From Pseudopyrenochaeta lycopersici (taxonomy: Eukaryota > Ascomycota > Dothideomycetes > Pleosporales > Pseudopyrenochaetaceae), in assembly GCA_003313425.1 (NCBI GenBank), contig NHZP01000003.1, positions 1,240,001-1,304,000 on the forward strand: a DNA stretch of 64,000 bases, written 5' to 3'. Below the pieces are notes generated by a model. The model was not told the origin of the DNA, did not search any database, and saw nothing but the letters and a program-made list of their open reading frames with translations. Within the stretch, counting starts at the first letter, position 1. Every line of letters starts with the position of its first letter. The position numbers and the translations under genes were made by a program. This document shows, piece by piece, positions 47,414 through 59,092 of this stretch.

Positions 47414-48962
47414 CACGACGAGACAGCTGAGCTTCTGCTTGAACAGCCGTTTTGGAGTCAGAGTGAAGAATGACTCGTTTTTATGTTGCTGGGCCGAGAT
47501 AGCTTGCAAATCTTCCCTTTCCAATCGATTGGAGGCTGTATCATGACTTTTTCGTTTCAGCCTCGTCATCGTCGAACGAATCCAAACATGCGCCGCACTG
47601 CAATCAGCCCTTTGAGCAGCAAACAGCACCTGCCCTCGAGTCACGGCGTCCTTCTAGAAACGTTTAGTAAAACGGGCAGGCAGTCTTATCGATTGGGTTC
47701 CAATAGAGGCCTCATGTGATGGACGGAGTTAAGCGGACTTGCCCTCGATGTGAATGGCTTACTTCTGGTAGGAATACCGTCATCGTGCAGAAAAGGACGT
47801 CAAGTTATTTTTTCTACATCGACGCAAGAAAGAGGGGCAAAGACTGGACCTGGCAAATGGTTCAGCGCTGCAAGACTAGACGGGCGCCACATTGCATCTG
47901 GGTGCCAAAAGAATGCTTCATTTGTTATTGCTCCCTTTCTCGCGGAGTCACAGCTACGCCTATTGTTGACTGTGCGACGAGGTACACGACTGAAAGGGCA
48001 AGTCAAAAGAAGGCGACAGGGCTGGGCAATATAGTCTTTGGGATATGACTCTGTCGACCAGGTGCGATTGCCTGAGGTGCAGACCAGGCGTTTGACGCGC
48101 AACTGCGATGGGTCTGCAACACCTCGCAGGTTTGTCTGTAGCATGGCATGTCACGGATGTCGTCGCTATCTTGTTGTTTGTTGGGTGCGCGGCATTGGCA
48201 GCAAAAGGAACGCCCACCCCTCGTCCCACTTCACAATCTTATTTCCTGCTCGTCAGGGCCACGTCAAGGCCACGGGGGCGAGATGCAGCACTGCACCGTC
48301 TGCTTATGTGATGCCTGTTTTTCGTTTTGGTGAAGGCGTCCCCCAAACGCCTCTTACCTGGCGATGACTGCGAGGCAAGCGCAGAGAGACAAGTAGGGCG
48401 GCACTTGAAACGACTGTCCTGCAGAGTTGTCGAGGCAGACACGCGTGTTGTTGGCACAGGCAGACGACTTGGAGGAGTGAAGGATCATCACATGTTCCCA
48501 GGCTGAGAGTGAGTTTTTGGTCGGGGCTCGGCTAGGTTTGATCCTTGTTGCGGCTTAGCCCAGCACTTCAGGTTGCTGGCGAATTTTATTCCCAACGCCT
48601 CACTCCTCTTCATCGTGAAGACATCACAACATCCACCTGCAGCGGACTCCATTACACGGGTCGCTTGCATATTTCACAGGTTTCCTGTCGAAATCCCCAC
48701 CTGTCCCGATTCGATTCACTTCTTCGGTGAAGCGCTCGGACAGCTTCCGTCGCCCTTTTGCCCAAAAGGAGTTGACTTTTTTCCCCTTCCCACCCTCCCC
48801 CCCCCCCCGTGGACGACGCTCCTTTCTGCATCCGAGTCGCTTTCCCGGCAGACTCACTAATACGCAGATTCCCGCCGTCGCTCGGATTCGAGATTCAGCG
48901 ACGCCCACACGTAGCGACTGCGCCAGCCCAACGACCGCATCCTCTCGCCCACCACCGAGTCC

Positions 48963-51900
48963 ATGAGTAATTCCATCTCGAACGCGCAGACTCCACCGAT
49001 CGCCGCCTCCCAGACCGCTACGCCCGCGAACAGCTCCTCTGCAGGATCGTCCGCCACCGTGGCCGCTGGATCGGCGCAACCGACTGCCCGCAGCTACGCC
49101 AACGCGACCAAGCCCGTCATCGCGTCTAGCGGAGCCCCGCCTGTGGCAGTCGGAGGCCCGCAGACCGCGCAGCATGGCAAGAGCTCGTCCGTGTCCCCCG
49201 TGAATGGCAGCTCCATCAAGCCTGCCATCCCCACCATGCCCGCCATCGTGAGCGGCGCCAACGGCAACGGCACTGCCCCCGGCGAGCATGCCCGCAAGTC
49301 CTCTGTCCACATCAAGCAGACGCCGCCCACCACGGGCCCGCCCTCGGGCATCAAGTTTGGATCGCTTGCCGGCTCGCCTGCGCCCACGCCCGCCTCGCCT
49401 GTCGTCCACGGCAGCCTGAACCCCCAGGTGCAGAACCCACGCGTGGCCTCGCCCGCGCATTCGCCCTCGCCCATTCCCACGCCCATTTCCGGCGGCCCCA
49501 AGCCCGACGGCCTCCCTACACGGCCGAATCTGGTCTTTGGCGGCCAGGGTGGTGAAGGCACTGAGCCTAGCGTGAGTTTGCGCCCTCCTGTGAATGCCGT
49601 GTACCACCGCCAGCAGCCTCTAATCCACACACACAGTCTCGCCCCATTTCCATGCCCCCGCAGCCCAACTCGCTCCCCCAGGCCCAGCACTTGCGCCGCG
49701 AGTCTTCCCAGTCTGGGCACAGCGATATGAGCAACAACATGAACCGTGGCTACCCTCCCCAGGGCGGACGCGGTCGTGGCTTCCCACCCCAGCATTACAA
49801 CCCGAACATGGCCAATCACTCGCCACAGCCTTACCGCTCACTGCCTCAGCAGATGGGTCGCGGCATGGCCCCGACCTTCCAGCCACAGGGCCAGATGCCA
49901 CGGAACTCGCCTTACCAGCAGAACCGCAGCCCGGCCATCACCCCGGCCACGATGCACCAGCAGGCACATCTTGCTAATCCTCAGGGTATGGGCTATTACC
50001 CAGCACAGCAGTACCCACAGCCAGTGAGTCTCCCATTATTATACCCCCCTCCCCTTTTTTTTGGGTGGTTTCACTCTCAGGTTCAGCAAGCGAACTGGAC
50101 CTATACTCGTGATTACGAACAACATCTAACCACACTCCCTAAACAGAACATGTACGGTATGCCACCACAGGCCCTTGATCCGTACAATGGCTACTATGGC
50201 CAGGGCTATGGATTGCAGCAGTCTATTCACTATCCAGGAGGACCCGGCAGTCCTGGTCGCGGACATAATTTCCCCCAACAGATGCAGGCGCCATACGGCG
50301 TCCCTGGCCCTTATGGACAGCCTCCACAGGCGCCAGGCATGTCACGCAGCCCCTCAAACATATCCGAGCGACCACCGTCAGCCGTCCCGCAGCCGTCAAC
50401 TCCCGCCATGACCAATGTCAATCACATCTCTCACACGCACACTCCAAGTGTCACCGCTGCTAGCCCAGCACAAGGCTCAGCTTTCGAACGCCCAAAGAAG
50501 CAGAGCAAGGCCATCGTGATCAAGAATGGTACGCTTTCCCATGTCACAGCGAACTAGTGCTAATCGATACTGACTCCATACAGCTGACGGAGAGGTCGTT
50601 GACTTCAACAAGCCCAAGGGCGCATCACCGGCACCAGCTGTGGTAGCTGCACCACCCCCAGCTCCACGATCACCCGCCATTGCCGCTACGCCAACTCCTC
50701 CCCCTCGAGCACCCAGTGCCACCGACTCTACACGTGCTGAGGACTCCACCAAGTCTGCTAAGGAGAAGCAGGCCGACTTTGTCAAGCAGTTCCAGGAGAC
50801 TCTCCGACTCAAGGAGGAAGCCGAGAAGAAGGCCAAGGAAACGTCTGAGGCGGACGCCAAGGCAGAGGCTGAAGCGAAGCAAAAGGCGAAGGAGGAGGCC
50901 GAGGCGAAGGCTGCTCAGGAGGCCAAGGAGAAGGAGGAAGCTGAAGCTGCTGAGAAGGCCAAGGCCGAGGCTGCAGAGAAGCAGCGCCTTGACGACGAAG
51001 CGATGGAGCGCATGATTGCTGAGATGGAGGAGGAGGAGCGCAAGCGTGACGAAGAGGAGAAGCGCTACGCTGAGGAGAAGAAGCGCAAGGCTGAAGAGGA
51101 AAAGGCCAACGCCGCCGAGAAGGTCAAGCAAGAAGAGGAACGTCTACGTAAGCTGGAGCGTGAGGCTGAAGAGGCCGAAGCTGCTCGCGAAACGGAAACT
51201 CCTGAACAGAAGGCGGAACGCGAGGCCAAGAACAAGGCCCTCTTCGCTGGCTTGAAGAAGAACACCCAATTCGGTCCGGGGGCCTCGCAGACAGCGGATA
51301 CTAGCGGCGACTCGACTCCAGCAGAACCTGCAGCTCCTGTCTCTACTCCTACCCAATCGAAGCCTCTTAGTGCTACAAAGCCAAAGCCCGCTGCTCTCAA
51401 GCTCGAGACCAACAAATCTGTCGAACCCGCGCAACCCACCGCAGGCATGCAGGCACTCAAATCTGCGCGTTTCCTCCAGGTTCGTGCTGAGTTGGTCAAG
51501 TACCCTGAGGGTATCCAGTCTCCGAATCCTGCTCTGAATTTGGGCAACAAGGCAAAAGGCCGGCAGTACGACAAGGACTTCTTGCTCCAGTTCCAGGAAG
51601 TGTTCAAGGAGAAACCTTCTGTTGATTGGGATATGAAATTGAAGGAGACTGTGGGTGATGAACCTGCCTCTGCTCGTGGTCCTCCTTCTGCCCGGGGCCC
51701 TGCTTCCATGATGGGCGGCCGACAACCCTCTCGCTCAGGCACTGGCCCAGGCAGCGTCATGGGTCAGTTCCAGGGCGGATTCAATTCAGCCCGTACCCTC
51801 CCTCCAGGTACCACCTCAGAGCAGCGTTTCCAACAAGCACAGGGACGTGGCGGCATGACGAACCCACTTGCTCATGTTGTCCTCGGCGGTGGTCGCGGCA

Positions 51901-53488
51901 CCTTCCCCATGGCTCCACCGATGGCGCGAACAGGTTCATACACAAATATGTCACATGGTGGCCCCAACTCCCCTCGTGTTGGCAGCTCTCGTGGAAAGGG
52001 CGGTGGTAGTCGCCGTGGTGGCAAGAACGAGGCTCAGGAGGCGAAGGCGATGCCTCTCACTGCTGGTCAAGAAGTGAAGGCCCTCGACCGCTCCCAGACG
52101 GGCTGGAAACCTCTCTCTGTCACTCAACCGACACAAGCACAACAGGTGGCTGCAGGTCATATGCCTCCTGACATGGTGCAGCGCAAGGTCAAGGCTGCTC
52201 TCAACAAGATGACACCTGAGAAATTCGACAAAATTTCGGATCAAATACTTGAAATCGCCGCCCAGTCAAAGGACGAGACCGATGGTCGTACTCTCCGCCA
52301 AGTCATTCAGCTCACCTTTGAAAAGGCTTGCGACGAGAGCCATTGGTCGTCCATGTATGCCAAGTTCTGCAGCCGCATGCTGCAAACCATGAGCACCGAC
52401 ATCAAGGATGAAAACGTTCGCGACAAGCACGGAAATCCCGTGGTTGGCGGCGCTCTCTTCCGCAAGTATCTGCTCAATCGTTGCCAGGAAGAGTTCGAGC
52501 GTGGATGGGAGGTCAACCTGCCTGAAGCCCCAGAAGACGGCAAGGAGGCGCAGCTATTGTCAGATGACTACTACATCGCAGCTGCTGCTAAGCGTAAAGG
52601 TCTCGGTCTCATCCAGTTCATTGGTGAGCTCTACAAGCTTGGCATGTTGACGCTTCGCATCATGCACGAGTGTGTCCTCAAGCTCCTCGACTTTGAGGGC
52701 CTTCCTGACGAAGCTGCCATTGAGAGCTTAGTCAAGTTGCTTCGCACTGTTGGTCAAACGATGGAGTCTGCTGAGGCAGGCCCCAAGATGATCAGCATGT
52801 ACTTTGAGCGGATCGAGAAGGTTATGAACATGGAGGGCCTTCCTTCCCGCCTGCGATTCATGTTGCTGGATACTATCGACATGCGCAAAGCGGGCTGGAA
52901 GTCCAAGGACATCCTCAAGGGTCCAAAGACTATTGCAGAGATCCACCAAGACGCTATTGTGGCTCAGCAGGCCGCCGAGATGGAGCGAACCCGCTCAAAC
53001 CAGCGTGGTGGTGGCGGTGGACGCCTGCCGATGGGCCGTGGCGATGCCCGCTCGTTCTCTGGTGGCGGTATGATGCCCCCTCAAGACACTGGTGGCCGCG
53101 TCCAGATGGACGACCTTCGCAAACTGTCCAAGGGCGCCTCTGGACGCAACCTCAACAATGCTGGAGCACTCGGTCCGTCCATGCTTGGTAGCCGTAGTGG
53201 TAGCGGTCGTCGTGGCCTTGGCCCCGGTATGATGGGTGGCCGAGGTGATGAGTCTGGCGCCTCTTCGCGGACTGGCACTCCACCAGTTCAGAAGGAAAAG
53301 GAGTCGACTACACATGCGAATGCGTTCAGGTAAGCCCAGGAAAATACCGTAAATCAAAGCATCACTAACATAACTGTAGTGCACTAGCAGCCCTCGATAA
53401 TGATAACGACAACGCCGGCGAAGTTGGTTCTCCTCCTGCCACTGCAGATGATTCTGCCGCCAACACGGAGGCCAAGCCATCCGAGTGA
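48963..53488 (+). CDS. eIF4G: Translation initiation factor eIF4G
   Basis: Exons 48963..49571, 49637..50023, 50147..50528, 50584..53329 and 53380..53488, giving 1410 residues. The N-terminal 450 or so residues are Ser/Pro/Gln-rich and disordered. A Lys/Glu/Ala-rich helical block spans about residues 518-678. The eIF4E-binding motif YDKDFLLQF (YxxxxL-hydrophobic) is near residue 787. The MIF4G domain spans about 990-1255 (NKMTPEKFDKISDQILEIA to LRFMLLDTIDMRKAGW). RGG/Ser-rich and acidic tails follow. It bridges cap-bound eIF4E, eIF4A and the 40S-bound factors, and is downstream of TOR signalling. The intron from 50024 can end at 50080 or 50146. Both keep frame; I favour 50146 because a ctaac branch site precedes it. 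A 12-C run lies in the probable leader. Confidence 0.95.
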
Positions 53489-54623
53489 TTACCTTCTTCT
53501 CTTCGTTCGAGCGCGTGACGGTCATACCCCTATAGACGACACCGCACGTGGTAATCTAATCGTTTGTTTCGTTGCATAGACTGGGGCATTTTCTGCGCGC
53601 ATTGTTCTGCATTTCGCGGGGGTTCATTAATGCGACATCCAAGACTGGCGGATTCAAAAGTTCTTTGTTGTCGGGTGGCAGATCTTTAGGGGATGGGGCA
53701 TTGCGTTTTGACCATCTTTCGATCTGCCAGTTTGAGCCTCGACTGTTCCTAAGCGTGCTTCTTTTGGGGATCATACCATGACGGCGTTCCGGATCTACAG
53801 ATAGAGCCTGGTCCACACCAACCGCTTTCCACAAAAAGCGCCTTGGGTGGTATCTTTGGGCTCTGGCTGTAATGAGCTTTCTCCTTCGTCGTCATTTCTG
53901 CTCCATGTGGTTCTAGGGTAGGACAGAGGTAGATGGATATCCGAGTCCCTGGAGGTCGGCGGGAGTTCCTTTCAAGCATCATGTTCATGTTCATCTCTTT
54001 CACTTCCATTCCAGCTTACAGAGAGGTGGCTTGGTGACATGGCGTGCAGGAGAGTAGAGTGGTAAAACCAGGCTTGCTTCGGCATGTGCTGTGGGCGTTT
54101 TGCCACATGATGAGCGAGTTTATGATATGCACTCTTTGTGCGCCTGGTTTGATCTAGTTCAGAATACACTGGTACCTTCAAGTCTCTTCTCCCTTCAACC
54201 CTGTGCTCTCTACCTTTTACAAATCACATGTCGTGTTTCCACATCGTTTGTGCCGCCTTACACGACATTGGTTGTTCTCCCTCTCCGGCTCGGGAACCAG
54301 TTTTAGAAAGCTGTCGCCCATCCCTGTCAATGATGTGATACGAACGTCGATCTCAGCGGGATCTTGCGTCTGCCAGGCTGCAGCACCATTGCGTGGTCGT
54401 CAAGTGAGGGGCGTTGCGACCAGGGTAGGAAAGGGGTGAGATCACGCTACGTCATATGTGTGGTTCTCTTACTTCTGTATTTATTCGACAAAGCCTATTT
54501 TGCAATCAAACAAACTATCTCAAACTCTGTTTGCAGATATACAGATAAACCTTTTTCTCACGATATACGAGTATTCTTTTGACTTTTTCTTTTTTCAAAG
54601 TACGATTTGAATAGCACGTCAGG
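53489..54623. other. Intergenic region after eIF4G
   Basis: About 1.1 kb holding the eIF4G 3' end and the promoter of the small gene at 54624. ORFs of 60-92 codons appear accidental. The 3' part is TC-rich, as expected of a fungal promoter. Confidence 0.5.
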
Positions 54624-55320
54624 ATGGCGGATCAGAACGAGCAACAGCAGCAGAAAGGTAAGCTCATCTTGGGGTACAAACTTGTAGCCTTTTCCTAGCT
54701 CGATCTGAGAGAGCTTTGGAACACGAATATGGGCTCTTCGAAACCCCTTGTATCCCATATCCAGCCCGACTAACGCGAATCAGGATTCTTCGGCACAGCA
54801 GCTGGAGGAATCGGTACGCTTCTTTCTCTCTCTACCCTCCCACCCATCGCAACCATGCACAACCACACCACTCCCCACCAAGTCACTCCAACAACAGCAA
54901 TAGCAAGAAATTCACCTTAGAAGAACACCTTACTCACCCCCTCACTCCCCAACACTTTCCCCACCTCCCACCCCTCACCAATCCAACATCACGCCGCTAA
55001 ACAACTCCCAGGCAACACCCTGGGCGCTGCGACAAACACGCTCGGCAAAGGCGTCGCGGGCGCTACGGAAACAACAGGCAACGTTGTCTCAGGCGCGGGC
55101 AAGGGCCTCGGGGATACGCTGTCTGGTGTGACCAAGGGGGTGGGCGATACTACCAAAGGTAAGACATGCGTCTACTTGCTCCTCCTGTGTACTCTGTCTC
55201 CCCTCTTGCTGACGAGACGGGTTGTGTGTAGCGGCGGGGAACTTTGTCGGCGATACGACGAAGGCGGGTACGCAGAGTGCTGGGTATAATCAGCATGAGG
55301 CGGGGGCCGGGGGGAAGTAG
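54624..55320 (+). CDS. Small Gly/Thr-rich protein, LEA-like composition, 99 residues
   Basis: Four small exons, 54624..54657, 54784..54813, 55012..55158 and 55232..55320, join in frame to 99 residues, so no long ORF marks this gene. The protein starts MADQNEQQQQKGFFGTAAGG, then repeats a loose 10-11 residue theme: GNTLGAATNTLGKGV, GNVVSGAGKGLGDTLSG, KGVGDTTKAAGNFVGDTTKA, ending QHEAGAGGK. All three introns have canonical ends and phase 1. The Gly/Thr/Ala/Lys repeats resemble hydrophilic, stress-protective LEA-type proteins and small conserved fungal proteins, but no function is known to me. It converges on the NLR gene, 205 bases away. I am confident the gene is real because four tiny exons keep the same repetitive composition in frame. 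Confidence 0.8.
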
Positions 55321-55525
55321 TGGGTAGTTTTATGGATGGGATTGTGCGTGTTCTGGGGGGATAGGAAAGGTGCAGCGCAGATTGGGCAGGACTGACAGCG
55401 TGATTGTAGCGAGTATGGAACTATGGGTACATAGTGCAAGGAGAGAGATATTGAAAAACTACTTGCGTCTGCTGGGGAGTAGAACATACAGTGCATGACT
55501 AATTAGGTTTATAAGAATGCTTGTG

Positions 55526-58500
55526 TCATCGCCGTTTCCAGAATCTAAACCTAGATCGCTTTCCTGGTTCTCGAATCACTGGTGTCTCTAGTGCCTTCGG
55601 GATTTTCATCTCAATTGACACCACGACTCCCAAGGATCGCAGTAGATTGTGATTCATTGCGTTAATTCCGTTCGTTTCTTCACCGGGGCTATGGTCCAGC
55701 CAAAGTTGGTGAAGCACTATACTGGCTAGGTTTAGAGCAGTTATCTCTGCATCTGGTTGTGCTTCGCCGAAGATCCCTATTCTCTTCTTCAGTACCTCAA
55801 TCATTATAGCTGCTGCTTCCTCTAGTCGATGTTGCTCTACTAGCATGACTGCTAAGTCATCCATTGCTGAGATAGTATCAGGGTGCTCTTCGCCGAGGAT
55901 CCGCCTACTCTTCTCCACCACCCCTGTAATCATCGCTGCTGCTTCCACTAGCTGATCTTGAAGTCTTAGCGATTTTGCTAAATTATGCATTGCTACGATA
56001 GCATTGGGATGTTCTTCGCCAAGGATCCGCCTCATCTTCTCTAGCACTACCTTCCATATAGCTGTTGCTTCCTCTAGCTGGCCCTGACCTGCTAACGTAG
56101 CTGCCAAGTTGTTCATTGCTGAGATAGTATGAGGATGCTCTTCGCCAAGAATCCGAGTTCTCTTCTCTAGTACCGCTGTAATCATCGCTGCTGCTTCCTC
56201 TGGCTTACCCTGATTCCGTAGCGCATTCGATAGGTTGTTCATTGCTGAAATAGTATCAGGATGCTCTTCGCCAAGGATCCGCCTACTCTTCTCCACCACC
56301 TCTGTAATCATCGCTACTGCTTCCGCTAGCTGACCTTGACGTCTTAATGTAATTGCTAAGTTGCTCATTGCTGAGATAGTATCAGGATGCTCTCTACCGA
56401 GGACCCGCCTTCTCTTCTCCAGCACCTCATTTTCCATTGTTGCCGCTTCCTCTAGCTGTCCTCGATGTTTTAGCGTGGCTGCTAAGTTGTTCATTGCTGA
56501 GATAGTATGAGGATGCTCTTCGCCAAGGATCCGAGTTCTCTTGTCCAGCACCTCCTTCTCCATTTCTGCAGCTTGCTCTAGCTGACCTTGATTCCTCAGT
56601 GTGTTTGCTAAACTGCTCATTACTATGATGGTATTGGGATGCTCTTCACCAAGGATCCACCTCATCTTCTCTACTACCTCCTTCTTCATCCCTGCTGCTT
56701 GCTCTAGCTGGCCCTGATCTGCTAGCGTATTTGCTAAGTTGTGCATTGCTGAGATAGTATCAGGATGCTCTCTACCTAGGGTCCGAATTCTCTTCTCCAC
56801 CACCTCCTTCTTCATTGCTGCTGCTTTCTGTAGCTGGCCCTGACCTGCTAACGTAGCTGCCAAGTTGTTCATTGCTGAAATAGTATGAGGATGTTCTTCG
56901 CCAAGGATCCGAATTCTCTTCTCTAGCACTTCCTTTTCCATTGTTGCTACTTCCTCTAGCTGGCCTCGATATTTTAGCGTGGCTGCTAAGTTGCTCATTA
57001 CTGTGACCGTATCGGGATGCTCTTCTCCAAGAATCTGCTTCATTTTCTCTAGCGATATCTTCTTCATCGCCGCTGCCTCCTCCAGCTGACCTTGCGCTGC
57101 CAACGTGTTTGCCAAGTTGCTCCTTGACGCGATAGTAGCAGGATGCTCTTCGCCAAGGAGAATACTCCACTGTCTGTACATGAATTCTTGTACTGCATAC
57201 ACCTCTTTCCACCGCCCAAGCTTATGAACAAAATCAGCACTGGACGCAAGCCACTCTAAAATAGCCTTCAAAATATCGCCAGGCCAATCGCTCTGCCTTG
57301 CCACAACTGAAAAATTGGCCATGACGTGCAATACTAGCCGCAGTTTTGCCTTAGGCGCTATACTGCACCTTGACATTGCTTCCTGAAGCAGCAATAACCC
57401 AGCAATGCTGTATCTGTGCCGCTGCCCGATTTCGAGTCTTTCGTACCCCCATGCATGCACAAGCTTGTGCATTGAGTAACTATCTTGCCCATCTTTCCCC
57501 TGCACGAACGAATACTTCTGCAGAATTCTAAAGCATTGTTCGATCATATGTTGGCCGAACAGTCCGTCTGGTGATACCATAAGTCTCCATGAGCTAGCGA
57601 AGCCAGACTGGCTACAAGGCTCGCCCTGGCTAGACTCCCGAGCGAACATTGTAACGAAGATGTCGTCGAAACCAAGGAACGATAACAGCGTTAGCAGTCG
57701 ACACGCCTCGATGCTATGTCGCTGGACTGCCCTGAATGATGTCTCCCATGTTGTTAGAACACTTTCGCTATACTGGTGGATTAGCTTTGTCGGCCTCAGA
57801 CTGAGCAGCTCAAGCCGCCGGTCTCGGTACTCAGGGAGGTACTGCTTGATACTACATGACAGGCGCGGCGTCTCAGCAACGTACGTCCCTGCTAGCGTAA
57901 TCGCGAGCGCAAACCAGCCAAGTTCTTTGACTATTAGCTTGACCTCGTCTTTCGTGCCTTGGCTTTCATCTTTTAGAGAGGACAGAGCGTAAAACAAGTG
58001 GACGGCCTGATCCTCCTCCATCTCACCGACTTCGACGCCGCCCAACGCCGTCATGTCCTTCGCCGTCCTGCTGCGAGTGGTGACGATGACATCTAGAAGA
58101 CGTGAGTCTGGTATGTAATGCCACAGATCGACATACTCGTCGTCCTTGTCGTCATCAATAGCGTCCGCCCCGTCAAACACAAGTAGCCACCGCTCGCCGT
58201 TCCTACTTGAGAGCCAGCTTTTCACCCCCAACACCGCATCATCTGCCTTAATCATCTCCTGCCCCCCTGTCATGTGCACACCAAAGAGGATTTGGTATAT
58301 GTACACAAAGTCGCGCTCGATCAACTCTTTACGCCCAGCCTCGATCCAGAACGTCGCCTTGTATTTCGTTCGGTGTTGGCACAGGTAATCGAGGACCAGC
58401 TGCGTCTTCCCGGCCCCGCCGAGGCCCCAGACAGCGAGCACCAGCGTGCCCTTGCGTTGATCCTGGCTCGACATGGAGTCAAGCTGCTGACTTATCTGGT

Positions 58501-58787
58501 TACATAGCGCTGGTCGGTTCACGTACGCTCTGGTAGGATGGAGTGAGGAGTGCGAATAATGCCCTGCATAGTCAGCACGGACTGAGGCAGGAGGATCTAG
58601 TGGGGGTGTTAGTGGTGCGGCTCTTCAAGAAGCGTCGTGGCAAAGGCATACTGATGGTAACGCCAGCAAAATTTCCCTGAAAGAGCAAGCCGCCAGATAC
58701 CTCTGTCGGTCCAAAGTGCGAGCCCCCTTGTGCGATGGTGGATGATGGAGAGGATGAGGTGTTCGAAGGTTGCATTGGCGGATCCAT
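55526..58787 (-). CDS. NOD-like receptor: N-terminal amyloid-like motif, NB-ARC, TPR repeats
   Basis: Exons 58652..58787 and 55526..58596, giving 1068 residues. Exon 1 encodes a 45-residue leader holding the motif QGGSHFGPTEVSGG plus FQGNFAG (residues 20-42). The NB-ARC domain has P-loop GLGGAGKT at 103-110, Walker B LLVFDGAD near 183-190 and RNBS-B VIVTTRSR. A winged-helix-like region follows (HSIEACRLLTLLSFLGFDD), then eleven 42-residue TPR units from about residue 525 to 986 and a degenerate twelfth. The C-terminus is basic (KRSRFRFWKRR). Such STAND proteins oligomerise on ligand sensing. Fungal ones such as NWD2 and PNT1 use an N-terminal amyloid motif to trigger a cell-death effector with the matching motif. 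Here the adjacent divergent patatin carries that motif, so a receptor role is likely but inferred. Confidence 0.92.
55775..57160 (-). repeat. Eleven tandem 126-base TPR-coding units
   Basis: Eleven units of exactly 126 bases (42 residues) lie in the NLR gene, each starting near LGEEHPxTISAMNNLA. Units 3, 6 and 9 share ILGEEHPHTISAMNNLAATL exactly, units 4 and 7 share LGREHPDTISAM, and units 5 and 8 share LRNQG and KRTR. This suggests a three-unit (378-base) block was duplicated. Kinesin-light-chain-like TPRs bind ligands or partners, and high identity favours unequal exchange. Confidence 0.9.
58662..58730 (-). other. Amyloid-like signalling motif at the NLR N-terminus
   Basis: Residues 20-42 of the receptor: QGGSHFGPTEVSGG, two residues, then FQGNFAG. 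Of 23 aligned positions, 19 match the C-terminal motif of the neighbouring patatin. It lies in a separate first exon. Gly, Asn, Gln and Phe content resembles known fungal NLR amyloid motifs. Amyloid formation is inference. Confidence 0.75.
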
Positions 58788-59092
58788 ATCTAATACGCGA
58801 GCTGGATGGCTAAACTGTCTTGTCTATTAGTCGAAGGTTCATGGAATTGATTCCAGTGTTGAGGACTGCTGTTCCTGCTTGAAGTGCGAAGGTCGCGCAT
58901 AAGGCTGAACGCTCAGCCTTGCATCATTGGGCACTGCATCGCAAGGCATGAGGGGTCGGTGTACTGCGTCTATTTCAGGTGCGGATTTTCTTCAGCCTGC
59001 ATTCTTCTTGCTGGAATTTTCCGCCCACCAAATATTTGGTCCTCGATATCCTGTTCATTCACTGCTTGGTAGCAAAGCGAAGGCATCCAATT
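58788..59092. promoter_or_regulatory. Shared divergent promoter of NLR and patatin
   Basis: 305 bases separate the two start codons. They contain a perfect 8-base inverted repeat AAGGCTGA/TCAGCCTT with a 4-base loop (58901-58920) and a perfect 14-base palindrome ACCAAATATTTGGT (59027-59040). Such a short divergent gap suggests co-regulation. Factors binding there are unknown. Confidence 0.55.

Larger units (their letters stand above)
42941..48962. other. 6 kb apparent gene desert between the homeobox gene and eIF4G
   Basis: No ORF in this stretch shows a domain, and the frames overlap on both strands in a GC-rich background. The left end has T/G-rich 3' untranslated character and a G-quadruplex-like tract. 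The right end is pyrimidine-rich, with 12 consecutive C at 48797-48808, and probably belongs to the eIF4G promoter and leader. Short tandem repeats are listed separately. A non-coding RNA gene cannot be excluded. Confidence 0.5.

Noticed and set aside
47048..47644. 198-codon minus-strand ORF over the tandem duplication
   Set aside because: Overlapped by open frames on the other strand and built partly from the duplicated unit; no domain.
48624..49607. 327-codon minus-strand ORF over the eIF4G start
   Set aside because: Antisense shadow of the GC-rich eIF4G N-terminal coding exon.
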